Source: CAYMCO01 sp964388955 (GTDB lineage: Bacteria > Chloroflexota > Anaerolineae > Anaerolineales > E44-bin32). From it: a stretch of DNA of 64,000 nucleotides. The notes beneath the pieces are model-generated. The model was given only the letters and a program-made list of their open reading frames with translations. It had not been told where the DNA came from and did no database searches. Both the position numbers and the translations under genes were made by a program. Below, in pieces: positions 8,958 through 17,730 of the stretch. Within the stretch, counting starts at the first letter, position 1. Every line of letters starts with the position of its first letter. The stretch lies in NCBI GenBank assembly GCA_964388955.1, contig CAYMCO010000020.1, positions 27,796 to 91,795 of the forward strand, read 5' to 3'.

Positions 8958-10613
8958 ATGCCTTCCGATTTGACCAACGCCTCCTTTGGCCGCTTGCGCC
9001 GCTGGCGGGCTCGCAGACGTCTCCGGGCGCAAGTCGAGGAAATTGAGCGGGCGGTGAGAAGCAAGCCCCTGAACCCGGACGAGGGCCCTGCGCCAGTGAT
9101 GTTTCTCGACGCCTCGACCCGCTTGAACCATGTCAGCCAGAACGCGGCTTTCAGCAAATTCGCCGAATGGGCCGTGCGCCTGATGGGCGTCCAGACCTGG
9201 AGAATGATGTGCCAGCAGGGGATGTCCCAGTGCATGCTGGGGACGGATCACACGGATCTGGCTAAGCCGCCCCCGTGCCGGCTCTGCCTGCGGATGAGCG
9301 GCATACTGCACGCCCCGAATCACACTTTGGTGCTTGAATTTGATCCTGGCGTGGAGAGTGATTTGCACTCCAAGCTGGATTCGCAATCGGTGGCTGAACT
9401 GAGCGGGTGGCGACATCGGGGCTACGAGCTGGGGAAGATCTGCTTGCCGTCGCTGCGCTGGGCATTGCGGCGCCATCATCTGCCCGAGGAGAGCGCCGTT
9501 CGGGACACCCTCCAGCGATACCTGATCTCCGCCGCCAACTTGCTCCGGCACTTCGAGCGTATCTTCGACGCGCTGAATCCGCGAGCGCTTGTGGTATTCA
9601 ACGGTGTCTCCTACCCGGAGGCTTTGGCCCGACAGGTCGCTCTCTCCAAGGGCGTGCCGGTTGTGACCCACGAAGTGGGCATGCGTCCCTTTTCCGCTTT
9701 CTTCTCACACGGCCACGCCACCGCGTATCCCATGGACCCGCCGCAAGCTCCGCTGAGGCCGGATGAAAGAAGAGCGCTGGACGCATATCTGCAGGACCGC
9801 ACCCATGGCCGATTCAGCATGGCTGGGGTGCAATTCTGGCCCGAGATTGAGCCTCTTCCGGAAGTCCTCAGGCAGAAGATCGATGCACACCGAGGCACAG
9901 TGCCGGTGTTTACGAACGTGATCTTCGACACCAGCCAGATCCACGCTAACGTCCTTTTCGAGAACATGTTCGACTGGCTGGAGGAGTTGAAGCGTGCCAT
10001 CAGCGCGCACCCGGAAACCCTGTTTATCGTTCGGGCCCATCCAGACGAGGCGCGCCCGGGCAAGGCCAGCCAGGAGAGCGTAGCGAGCTGGGTGGCGAAC
10101 TCGGGATTGCTTGCGGCGGAGAATGTGCACTTCATTCCGGCGACGAAGTATGTGAGTTCCTATGATTTGATCCGCGAGGCCAAACTGGTCTTGATCTACA
10201 ATTCTTCCGTCGGCTTGGAGGCGTCGATTCTGGGTGCACCGGTCCTTTGTGCCGGGCGCGCGCGCTTCACCCACGCCCACACCGTATACTTCCCGGACAG
10301 CAAGGCCCGCTATAGAGTGATGCTGGAGGAGTTCCTGGCGCAGGAGCGAGTCGAAAATCCAGAGGAGTTTTCGGAAAACGCCAGACGCTTCCTGCACTAT
10401 CAGCTATTCCGCACTTCTCTGGTGCTTTCGGATTTTCTGGGGCCGGATCCAGATATCGCCGGCGGGGTGCTTTTGAAGGAATTTGAGGCCGAGAGATTCG
10501 AACCGGAGCGCTCCGTCGAGTTGGACGTGATCGCAAAGGGCATACTCTATGGGTCCCCTTTCGTCTATCCGGAAGGTGCGCGCGCACACATGGATCGAGT
10601 GTCGATTGCCTGA
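8958..10613 (+). CDS. Capsule polysaccharide synthesis-type transferase (KpsS/KpsC-like)
   Basis: A 551-residue cytoplasmic protein resembling the capsule-synthesis family (PF05159-like) in its C-terminal half. LFIVRAHPDEARPG and LVLIYNSSVGLEASILGAPVL are the two recognisable signatures, and the central LNPRALVVFNG and GVPVVTHEVGM fit a GT-B fold. The first 50 residues are basic and probably not part of the core. Known relatives transfer Kdo or other ulosonic acids onto lipid acceptors. That fits the CMP-nonulosonate genes just upstream, but the activity here is inferred. It begins 4 bases after the neuB stop. Confidence 0.65.
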   Translation: MPSDLTNASFGRLRRWRARRRLRAQVEEIERAVRSKPLNPDEGPAPVMFLDASTRLNHVSQNAAFSKFAEWAVRLMGVQTWRMMCQQGMSQCMLGTDHTDLAKPPPCRLCLRMSGILHAPNHTLVLEFDPGVESDLHSKLDSQSVAELSGWRHRGYELGKICLPSLRWALRRHHLPEESAVRDTLQRYLISAANLLRHFERIFDALNPRALVVFNGVSYPEALARQVALSKGVPVVTHEVGMRPFSAFFSHGHATAYPMDPPQAPLRPDERRALDAYLQDRTHGRFSMAGVQFWPEIEPLPEVLRQKIDAHRGTVPVFTNVIFDTSQIHANVLFENMFDWLEELKRAISAHPETLFIVRAHPDEARPGKASQESVASWVANSGLLAAENVHFIPATKYVSSYDLIREAKLVLIYNSSVGLEASILGAPVLCAGRARFTHAHTVYFPDSKARYRVMLEEFLAQERVENPEEFSENARRFLHYQLFRTSLVLSDFLGPDPDIAGGVLLKEFEAERFEPERSVELDVIAKGILYGSPFVYPEGARAHMDRVSIA

Positions 10614-10664
10614 TTTTCTGTCCGAGCATCAAATAGCGGATAGGGCGTTCAAACAGGACAGCAT

Positions 10665-11534
10665 ATGGATGACTGGCTAGATCCGATCAGGGGAATCAAG
10701 CGCGAAGCACAGGTGAGCTTGGATCGCCTGGTGCAGGCTGTGCGCTTTGGGAAGCTGACGGGGGAGGGGCTTCCCCGCATCTATGGCAACGCCATCCCGA
10801 AATGTGGATCTCATCTGATGTATCAGTTCTTCGAGGGTCTGACCAGACTCTGTCCGGTGGTCATCCGGCATCGCTATCCGATCCGTCCGTACACGCCGAA
10901 GGGACGCAGACGGACGGAGGAGGAGATCCTGGAGGATCTGGTGAGCATCGGCCCGGGGGAGATCGGCTGGGGCTACCTCTTTGGTGAAGAGCGATTGATC
11001 GGGGCGCTGGAGGAACGGGGGGCGATAGGGTTTCAATTGATCCGTGATCCGCGGGACAAGATTGTGTCTCAGATCCTCTATGCCATGGAAATCCATGAAG
11101 GACACCGCATGCGTGGGTACTACAAGAATGAATTGGAGGATATGGAGGACCGAATCTCGGCGACGATCGAGGGCGTGGGCGATCCGCGCAATCCGCTGGC
11201 GGATATCCAGACCGTGTATGAACGTTACCGAGCCTGGATGGAGCACCCCAGCTTCATGCTGCTGCGCTTCGAGGATCTGATTCAATCGCGGGAGGGGACG
11301 CTTGAGGCGATGCTGGACCACCTGGAGGGCGGAGGGCTGCGGTTGAATGTCTCTCGCGCGCAAGCGCTCTCATCCCTGGACCAGGATATGTCGCCGACGC
11401 GATCTGCGACCTTCCGCTCCGGGAAGTCGGGATCTTGGGAGGGCTATTTCAGCGAGGAGAACAAGCAGCTTTTCAAAGAAGTGGCCGGGCAGTTGCTGAT
11501 CGATTTGGGTTATGAGCGCTCGAACGATTGGTAG
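10665..11534 (+). CDS. Sulfotransferase
   Basis: A 289-residue sulfotransferase-domain protein. The phosphosulfate-binding loop is GNAIPKCGSHLMYQFF (residues about 42-57), a variant in which PKCGSH replaces the usual PKSGTT. The 3'-phosphate region is LIRDPRDKIVSQIL, followed by LLRFEDLIQ. No membrane anchor is seen. It should use PAPS to sulfate a glycan or lipid; the Cys/Ser variant is seen in other members and does not by itself suggest loss of function. It is separated from the previous gene by 51 bases, and the next gene starts 41 bases after its stop. Confidence 0.78.
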   Translation: MDDWLDPIRGIKREAQVSLDRLVQAVRFGKLTGEGLPRIYGNAIPKCGSHLMYQFFEGLTRLCPVVIRHRYPIRPYTPKGRRRTEEEILEDLVSIGPGEIGWGYLFGEERLIGALEERGAIGFQLIRDPRDKIVSQILYAMEIHEGHRMRGYYKNELEDMEDRISATIEGVGDPRNPLADIQTVYERYRAWMEHPSFMLLRFEDLIQSREGTLEAMLDHLEGGGLRLNVSRAQALSSLDQDMSPTRSATFRSGKSGSWEGYFSEENKQLFKEVAGQLLIDLGYERSNDW

Positions 11535-11575
11535 ACGGCTTTGGCGGGGAACAGAGGGGTGAGGACAATCCCATC

Positions 11576-12592
11576 ATGAGCCTTAATTCCACGGGGGCGA
11601 GGGATCCGAGTTGCTCTGTAGTCATCCGTGCATTCAATGAGGAAAAGCATATCGGCCGCCTGCTTACGGGCATCCTGCAGCAAAGCATCGAAGATGTGGA
11701 GATCATCTTGGTGGATTCGGGGTCCACAGATGCGACCATCGCCATTGCCTCGAGGTTCCCCGTGCGCGTGCTGCGCATGGCGCCGGGGGAGTTCACCTTC
11801 GGCCGCTCGCTCAACTTGGGATGCCGTCATGCAGGAGGGGAGTTCATCGTCTCAGCTAGCGCGCATGTCTATCCGGTCTATGCGGATTGGTTGGCGAATC
11901 TCTTGACCCCCTTCCAGAAACCGCAGGTGGCGCTGGTCTACGGCAAGCAGCGGGGAAACGATCACACACGTTTCAGCGAACATCAGATCTTGGCTGCGTG
12001 GTTCCCGGAAGAGTCGAACCTCGATCAGGGGCATCCGTTCTGCAACAATGCGAATGCCGCGATTCGGCGGACGCTCTGGGAGGAGCGGCGCTACGACGAG
12101 GATTTGCCGGGCCTGGAGGATCTGGAATGGGCGACGTGGGCCCAGGGGCAAGGCCACCAGATCGCCTACGCTGCCGATGCCGAAGTGATCCATGTGCATG
12201 AGGAGACGTATGCGCAGATCTATAACCGATACCGGCGCGAGGCGATGGGCCTGAAGCGCATCCACCCTCGCGAGACCTTCCGCATCTATGATGTGCTGCG
12301 ATTGTACACGACCAATGTGTGGGCGGATCTATGGCATGCGACGGGCCAGCGAGCGTTGGCCAGGGAGTTCTTTGGCATCCTTGCTTTTCGCTGGATGCAG
12401 TTCTGGGGCACCTTTCGCGGATTCCGGGAAGCCGGGCCGCTGACCGGTGAACTCAAGCGGGCCTTCTATTATCCGCGGGGGATCAGGGCGAGCTCAAATG
12501 ACCGCACGCGAGATGCGGAGGCCATCGACTACCGCGGGGCGACCACGAGTTCACGACCTGAGAAGAAGCCTCAGGGAGGAGGCGAGAGCTAG
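11576..12592 (+). CDS. Family 2 glycosyltransferase
   Basis: A GT-A enzyme of 338 residues. SVVIRAFNEEKHIGRLL, IILVDSGSTDAT and the acceptor-side CNNANAAIRR with LPGLEDLEWATWA (an ED catalytic base) match rhamnosyl- or glycosyl-transferases of the WbbL-like branch. The metal-binding aspartates are replaced by SASAHVYP, a substitution also seen in that branch. The tail after residue 310 is charged and variable. ATG 11576 follows GAGGGGTGAGG; the frame is open further up but overlaps the sulfotransferase end. Three bases separate it from the membrane transferase downstream. Confidence 0.8.
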   Translation: MSLNSTGARDPSCSVVIRAFNEEKHIGRLLTGILQQSIEDVEIILVDSGSTDATIAIASRFPVRVLRMAPGEFTFGRSLNLGCRHAGGEFIVSASAHVYPVYADWLANLLTPFQKPQVALVYGKQRGNDHTRFSEHQILAAWFPEESNLDQGHPFCNNANAAIRRTLWEERRYDEDLPGLEDLEWATWAQGQGHQIAYAADAEVIHVHEETYAQIYNRYRREAMGLKRIHPRETFRIYDVLRLYTTNVWADLWHATGQRALAREFFGILAFRWMQFWGTFRGFREAGPLTGELKRAFYYPRGIRASSNDRTRDAEAIDYRGATTSSRPEKKPQGGGES

Positions 12593-12595
12593 TTC

Positions 12596-14197
12596 ATGCG
12601 CCATCTGCCCGAAGGCCGTTCGGCGGCGCTCCGCCGACTGGCGCCGCTGGGTATCTTGATCCTGGCCCTGACTGGAGGGATCCTGATGCTGGCCAACACC
12701 CCCTATGGTATTGGCGTGGGCTATGATTCCCTCTATTACATCAACGCCGCCGAGGGGCTGCGGTCGGGGGCGGGGCTGGTGAAAGTGGGAAGCGGCGGTG
12801 CGACGGTGCCCTTGAACCACTTCCCACCCCTGTATCCCTTGGCCCTTGGCTTGCTCTCTGTTTTGGCCAGGATTTCACCCCTAGAAGCCGCTCGGTGGTT
12901 GGGGGTTGGTTTCTTCGCCAGCAATATTGCCTTGGTGGGTTTCTTCGCACACTGGGCGTCAGGCTCTTGGGTGGCCGGTATCCTCGCCTCCGCCTTCGCC
13001 CTTCTATCGCCGAACCTGCTGGATGTTCATCTGGACGCCATGTCAGAGCCGCTGTTCTTCACCTGGCTCTTGCTCTTCTTCTCGACGATGGGCATCTACT
13101 TCACCACAAAATCCAGCCGCTGGGCCCTGGTCGCGGGCCTGGTGGGAGGCGCGGTTACTTTGACAAGGTACATCGGTGGGTCCACGCTGATCGCCGGTGG
13201 ATTGGCGATCTTGATTTGGCGGGAAGGGAATCTCTGGCGCCGAGTGAGGTCAGCCTTTCTGTTCGGCGCGGCGGGTGCGGCGATTGTGGTCCCCTGGGTT
13301 GTCCGCAACGCCCTGATCTCCGGCTCCCTGACGAACCGGGAGATCCTCTTTCATCCGATACCGGGGGGCACACTGCGTCAAGGGGCGACCACTGTGTCCT
13401 CCTGGTTCCTGCCCGTCACCGCGCCGACAAGTCTGCGTTTGATCGCCACCGCGGCCTTCGGCGCTGGCTTCCTGCTGCTTCTGTTTGCAGGCTATGCCCG
13501 CCTGCGGCGGCGAAACCTTGCCCGAATGGTTTGGCGCGACAAGATGTGCGCGTTGCCACTGCTCTATGGAGTTGTCTATGCCGCCACCCTGCTTGGCTCG
13601 ATGACATTCATCGATGCTTCCACTCCGCTGACCAACCGCATCCTTTCGCCAATCTACCTTGTGCTGCTGCTCGCGACGTCGTGTCTGATAGGTCGGTTGG
13701 CCGGGGCAGTGAACAAGAAGGCCCTGATGCTTTCGCTGGTGGCGGTCTCGAGCTTGGTGCTGACAGCTTCATATGCCAAACAGAGCGCGGATTTGTGGTG
13801 GGAGGTACGGACACAGGGGAGGCGGCTGACGAGTCGGGAATGGGCAGAATCGGAAACCATGGAGCTCCTGCGTGGGATGCCTGCCGGAGCCATTGTCTAC
13901 ACCAACGAGCCTCAGCCTGTGCAACTCTACACGGGCATTCCCGCCTATCGGGCGCCGGAACGATGGGATTCGATTCGGGACCAAGTCCCGGAGAATTATG
14001 AAGGGGCGCTTTCCCAGATGCGGATGGACCTGCAGGCCCCCAACAGCGCGTTGGTAGTCTTCCATCCCTCGGAACTGCGGCGAGAGACGACTCCGCTGGA
14101 AGTCATCACCGAGGGCTTGACGCTCGCCGCCGCCACCGATGATGCGGAGATCTACGTCAGCCCGAGGAACCTGGAAGAATGGGCGTCTGATGGCTAG
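12596..14197 (+). CDS. Polytopic membrane glycosyltransferase (GT39/ArnT-like, PMT_2 type)
   Basis: A 533-residue integral membrane protein with about ten to twelve hydrophobic segments between residues 15 and 390 and a soluble C-terminal part of about 130 residues. The first extracytoplasmic loop carries VGYDSLYYINAAEGL, where the Asp is the expected catalytic residue of GT-C enzymes, and NHFPPLYPLALGL follows. Such enzymes use polyprenyl-phosphate sugars outside the membrane to decorate proteins, lipids or glycans. ATG 12596 comes 3 bases after the preceding stop. The donor lipid-sugar synthase is not obvious nearby. Confidence 0.72.
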   Translation: MRHLPEGRSAALRRLAPLGILILALTGGILMLANTPYGIGVGYDSLYYINAAEGLRSGAGLVKVGSGGATVPLNHFPPLYPLALGLLSVLARISPLEAARWLGVGFFASNIALVGFFAHWASGSWVAGILASAFALLSPNLLDVHLDAMSEPLFFTWLLLFFSTMGIYFTTKSSRWALVAGLVGGAVTLTRYIGGSTLIAGGLAILIWREGNLWRRVRSAFLFGAAGAAIVVPWVVRNALISGSLTNREILFHPIPGGTLRQGATTVSSWFLPVTAPTSLRLIATAAFGAGFLLLLFAGYARLRRRNLARMVWRDKMCALPLLYGVVYAATLLGSMTFIDASTPLTNRILSPIYLVLLLATSCLIGRLAGAVNKKALMLSLVAVSSLVLTASYAKQSADLWWEVRTQGRRLTSREWAESETMELLRGMPAGAIVYTNEPQPVQLYTGIPAYRAPERWDSIRDQVPENYEGALSQMRMDLQAPNSALVVFHPSELRRETTPLEVITEGLTLAAATDDAEIYVSPRNLEEWASDG

Positions 14198-14230
14198 CGG
14201 GGGGGGTTGGTAGCCGATTGAGGGACATCG

Positions 14231-14923
14231 ATGGGAGGTCGGATGCCTGAATATGAGTTCGTTGCACTCGTCCCCATGCGCCACCATTCGGAGAGGATCC
14301 CCGGCAAGAACTACCGTGCCCTGGCTGGAAAGCCCCTGTATGCCCATATCCTGACCACCCTGGCGCGATGCGAGTTGATTGAGCAGATCGTGGTGGATAC
14401 CGATAGCCCGGTCATCATGAAGGGCGTGGGGCGGGACTTTCCTGGGGTGCGCTTGATCGAGCGGCCGGAAGGATTGCGCGGCGGAGAGGTCCCCATGAAT
14501 GAAGTGCTTCTGCACGATGTGGATCAGGTGCCGGCGAAGTACTATCTGCAGACCCACAGCACCAACCCGCTGCTGACCTGCGGCACCATCTCGAATGCGG
14601 TTCGGCGGTTCCTCGAGTCGAGTTCGCAGTACGATTCCCTTTTCTCCGTTACGCGCCTGCAGACGAGGCTTTGGTCCCGCGACGGGGAGCCCATCAATCA
14701 CGATCCGGCTGAATTGATCCGCACTCAGGATCTGCCCCCGGTCTTCGAGGAGAATTCCTGTCTGTACATCTTCGAGCGCCTGTCTTTTCTAGGCCGGGGA
14801 AATCGTTTGGGCGAGCGGCCGCTGATGTTCGAGATCGACCGCGTGGAGGCGTTGGATATCGATGAGGAGATCGATTTTCAGATGGCGCGCTGTTTGCTGG
14901 AGGCGGATGGCGGCGCGGACTGA
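14231..14923 (+). CDS. Acylneuraminate cytidylyltransferase family protein (third copy)
   Basis: A 230-residue nucleotidyltransferase with LVPMRHHSERIPGKNYR (the GGSK loop is replaced by HHSER), VDTDSPVI and LQTHSTNPLL. This sub-branch often sits with hydroxyacid dehydrogenases and SDRs in surface-sugar loci, as it does here (15057 and 16113), and probably activates a different sugar from that handled by the fused NeuA at 6836. ATG 14231 or ATG 14243 could start it; GGGAGG between them would serve the second only at short spacing. A 133-base gap with a promoter-like site follows. Confidence 0.8.
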   Translation: MGGRMPEYEFVALVPMRHHSERIPGKNYRALAGKPLYAHILTTLARCELIEQIVVDTDSPVIMKGVGRDFPGVRLIERPEGLRGGEVPMNEVLLHDVDQVPAKYYLQTHSTNPLLTCGTISNAVRRFLESSSQYDSLFSVTRLQTRLWSRDGEPINHDPAELIRTQDLPPVFEENSCLYIFERLSFLGRGNRLGERPLMFEIDRVEALDIDEEIDFQMARCLLEADGGAD

Positions 14924-14992
14924 TGGCCATTGCATCGATTGTCAAACCGGAAGATTGGATCGTATGGGGGAGAGAGAACGCACAAAGGCAGG

Positions 14993-15001
14993 TGGTACAA
15001 T
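14993..15001 (+). promoter_or_regulatory. Extended -10 promoter candidate
   Basis: TGGTACAAT forms an extended -10 (TGn then five of six -10 matches) in the 133-base gap before the hydroxyacid dehydrogenase gene. Transcription from it would start near 15008 and leave a leader of about 50 bases. No good -35 is seen at 17 bases, which extended -10 sites tolerate. Sequence inspection only. Confidence 0.4.
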
Positions 15002-15056
15002 CGATTGCTCCAAATCCTGCAGTGGCGTGTGAATTGAGAATAGGCGGCCGCTCTGC

Positions 15057-16070
15057 ATGCAGAACCGATATCGGATCTTGATCTCCGCTCCCTACATGCT
15101 GCCGGTGTTTGATCGTTTTCAGCCGGTCTTTTCGGAGCTCAATATTGAAGTTGTGCGGGCTCCCGTTGACGAGCGCCTCTCCGAGTCCGAACTGCTTACC
15201 TATGCCGGGAAGGTGGACGGCGTGATTTGCGGGGACGACAAGTTCACCGCTCGCGCCTTGAACGCCTTCGCCCCCCGTTTGAAGGTGATCTCCAAATGGG
15301 GGACAGGGGTCGACTCCATCGATCGCCGGTCCGCTGCAACGCTGGGCATACAGGTGTGCAACACGCCGGGGGCCTTCACCGATGCAGTCGCCGACACCGT
15401 TATGGGGTACTTGCTGGCCTTTGCGCGGCGCTTGCCGGACATGAGCAGCGACATGAAAAAGGGGCAGTGGCGGAAATATCCGAATCGTGCGCTGCATGAA
15501 TGCATTCTCGGGGTGGTCGGTGTCGGCAACATCGGAAGTGCGGTGTTGCGCAGGGCCGCTGCATTTGGCATGCGGTTGTTCGGAAATGATATCGTTGAGG
15601 TGCATCCTGAGATCATCGAGCGGACGGGGGTGTCCATGGCCCCGTTGCCGCGCTTGTTGAGTGAATCCGACTTCGTAAGCTTGAATCCGGATCTCAATCC
15701 GAACTCCCATCACCTGATCAATCGCGAGACGCTGGGGATGATGAAAGAAGGGGCTGTTCTGATCAATACCTCCCGCGGGCCGGTGGTGGATGAGCCGGCG
15801 CTGATTGAGGCGCTTCAGAACGGAAAGATCAGGGGCGCGGCACTGGACGTCTTCGAGCAGGAACCGCTGCCGGCAGACAGCCCGCTGCGGTCCATGGACA
15901 ACGTGATGCTGTCTCCGCATAATGCCAACAGCAGCCCGGCCGCATGGGAGCGCGTACACTGGAATACGATGAAGAACCTGTTCGTCGGGTTGGGGGTGGA
16001 GCTCTCGGACCCATTGCGAACGCGCGTGGAGGAGAGAGCTTCCTCCCTCCGGGAGTGGGCCTCGAAATGA
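15057..16070 (+). CDS. D-2-hydroxyacid dehydrogenase (SerA/phosphoglycerate dehydrogenase-like)
   Basis: A 337-residue NAD-dependent enzyme of the D-isomer-specific 2-hydroxyacid dehydrogenase family. VVGVGNIGSAVLRRA is the nucleotide-binding loop, LINTSRGPVVDEPAL and the ALDVFEQEPLP stretch carry the catalytic Glu, and SPHNANSS carries the catalytic His (usually SPHIA/SPHVG). It lacks the ACT or ASB domains of biosynthetic SerA. Its place between a cytidylyltransferase and an SDR suggests it makes or uses a sugar-acid or glycerate precursor for the glycan rather than serine; this is inferred from context. Confidence 0.82.
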   Translation: MQNRYRILISAPYMLPVFDRFQPVFSELNIEVVRAPVDERLSESELLTYAGKVDGVICGDDKFTARALNAFAPRLKVISKWGTGVDSIDRRSAATLGIQVCNTPGAFTDAVADTVMGYLLAFARRLPDMSSDMKKGQWRKYPNRALHECILGVVGVGNIGSAVLRRAAAFGMRLFGNDIVEVHPEIIERTGVSMAPLPRLLSESDFVSLNPDLNPNSHHLINRETLGMMKEGAVLINTSRGPVVDEPALIEALQNGKIRGAALDVFEQEPLPADSPLRSMDNVMLSPHNANSSPAAWERVHWNTMKNLFVGLGVELSDPLRTRVEERASSLREWASK

Positions 16071-16112
16071 GAATCGACAGAGCAGTTCTGTTCCGACCGA
16101 CAAGGGGGGGAC

Positions 16113-16865
16113 GTGGCTAAGACAGTGCTCATCACGGGTGCGGCGAGGGGAATCGGCCGTGCGACCGTGGAGACTTTCGTGCAGGCTGGTTGGCAGGTAG
16201 TGGCCGTCGATCAAATAGAAGCCGAGCGATTCCCTCATGGCGTGTTGTTCGCACGGGAGGACATATCGGAGCCGGCCGCCCTGGCAGGGCTGTATGATTG
16301 GCTGGCGGGGGAGGTCAAGCAGCTTGACGGACTTGTCCACAACGCCGCGGTTCAAGTCGCAAGGCCCTTGCTGGACACCACGCTTGAGGAATGGGATCGG
16401 GTTTTCAATACCAATCTGCGCAGCGTCTTCATCAGCGCCAGATTGGCCCATCCCCTGCTTAAGGAGGCGGCGAACTCGGCCATCGTGAATGTGTCATCGG
16501 TGCATGCCGTGGCGACTTCCGCCAATATCGCCGCATATGCAGCCAGCAAAGGGGGCTTGTTGGCGCTGACGCGGGCCATGGCGATCGAATTCGCGGCCGA
16601 CAACATTCGCGTGAATGCCATCCTGCCGGGCGCCGTGGATACGGCGATGCTACGCGCGGGCTTCTCACGTGGACACATCTCGAGTGCGGAGATAGACGCC
16701 CAATTGAGGGAGCTTGGCGAAAGAACTGTGATGGGCCGGGTCGCGCAGCCCCATGAAATCGCGCGCGCGATCTACTTCCTCGTGGATGGCGATCTATCCT
16801 CGTTTATGACCGGGCAAGCGTTGGTCGTCGATGGCGGGGCCACAGCTCACCTAAGCACGGAATGA
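16113..16865 (+). CDS. Short-chain dehydrogenase/reductase (FabG-like)
   Basis: A 250-residue classical SDR with TGAARGIGRATVE, HNAAVQ, the Ser in VNVSSVHA, YAASKGG, and an end of ALVVDGGATAH. The start is GTG 16113, directly after a run of seven G, which gives a close but workable ribosome site. It lies 42 bases after the dehydrogenase gene and 25 bases before the Maf-like gene. It probably reduces a sugar or sugar-acid intermediate together with the dehydrogenase; a fatty-acid role is unlikely in this neighbourhood. Confidence 0.82.
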   Translation: MAKTVLITGAARGIGRATVETFVQAGWQVVAVDQIEAERFPHGVLFAREDISEPAALAGLYDWLAGEVKQLDGLVHNAAVQVARPLLDTTLEEWDRVFNTNLRSVFISARLAHPLLKEAANSAIVNVSSVHAVATSANIAAYAASKGGLLALTRAMAIEFAADNIRVNAILPGAVDTAMLRAGFSRGHISSAEIDAQLRELGERTVMGRVAQPHEIARAIYFLVDGDLSSFMTGQALVVDGGATAHLSTE

Positions 16866-16890
16866 TCACGGGAGAACTCGCCGCTCGGAG

Positions 16891-17730
16891 ATGGAGGGAG
16901 ATCGAGATAGGTTGATGCGGGGGGCGATCAAGCGGGCAACGCCAGGACCGATTCTCCGCGCCGCAGCCTCTGTGCGCGACTCAGTGGCGCGGGGCCTATC
17001 ATGGCCGGCGGCGACATGGCATCCGTGGCGGAGAGAGAGCATTCGCAAGCTCGAGGACTTGAAGGATGCACACCGGGGCGAGCGGTGCTTCGTCGTTGGC
17101 AACGGCCCGAGCCTGAAGCACATGGATTTGGCGAAGCTCCGAGGTGAATACAGCTTCGGGATGAACCGCATCTACCTCCTCTTCCCTGATCTCGGATTCT
17201 CCACACCGTTCTACGTTTCCGTAAATGACCTGGTCATCGAGCAATGCGCTGAGGATATCCAGGGCCTCAAGCCGCTGAAATTCCTCTCCTGGCGGGCGAG
17301 GGTGCATGTCGGGCCCGCTCCCGATATCGTCTATTTGTACACCACATACACTGGCCCCAAGTTCGCCAGGGATGCTCGCCGCCGCATGTGGGAGGGGGCG
17401 ACAGTGACCTATGTGGCGCTTCAACTCGCCTATCACATGGGCTTCTCCCCGGTCATCCTGGTCGGAGTGGATCACAGCTTCAAGGCGAAGGGGGCGCCGA
17501 ACGAGACAGTGGTCTCTCGGGGTGAGGACGTGGACCACTTCGATCCCGGATACTTCGGGGATGGATTCCGCTGGCAGCTTCCCGATCTGAACACCTCGGA
17601 GCGGGCCTACCGAATGGCTCGCCAGGCATTCGAGTCAGACGGTCGCCAAGTCATAGACGCCACTGTGAGCGGGAAGCTGCAAGTGTTTCCCAAAGTGGAG
17701 TATGATTCCCTCTTTGAATCCCATGACTAA
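16891..17730 (+). CDS. Maf/DUF115-like protein, candidate nonulosonic acid transferase
   Basis: A 279-residue soluble protein. After a 40-residue basic lead it has RCFVVGNGPSLKHMDLAKL, then FGMNRIYLLFPDLGFSTPFY, YMALQ-type helices and VILVGVDHSFKAKG. The GNGPSL loop and the following Asn/Arg segment are shared by the MAF_flag10/DUF115 family and by GT42 sialyltransferases, to which Maf proteins are structurally related. With neuA, neuB and neuC in the same window, transfer of the CMP-nonulosonic acid is the most economical role. The stop overlaps the next gene in ATGACTAA. Confidence 0.65.
   Translation: MEGDRDRLMRGAIKRATPGPILRAAASVRDSVARGLSWPAATWHPWRRESIRKLEDLKDAHRGERCFVVGNGPSLKHMDLAKLRGEYSFGMNRIYLLFPDLGFSTPFYVSVNDLVIEQCAEDIQGLKPLKFLSWRARVHVGPAPDIVYLYTTYTGPKFARDARRRMWEGATVTYVALQLAYHMGFSPVILVGVDHSFKAKGAPNETVVSRGEDVDHFDPGYFGDGFRWQLPDLNTSERAYRMARQAFESDGRQVIDATVSGKLQVFPKVEYDSLFESHD

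Noticed and set aside
12895..14001. A 368-codon open frame on the + strand inside the membrane transferase gene
   Set aside because: It overlaps the GT39-like gene in another frame and its translation lacks hydrophobic or catalytic patterns.
14694..16451. A 585-codon open frame on the minus strand
   Set aside because: It lies opposite three recognisable genes (cytidylyltransferase, hydroxyacid dehydrogenase, SDR), has no family motif and is explained by GC-rich codon bias.
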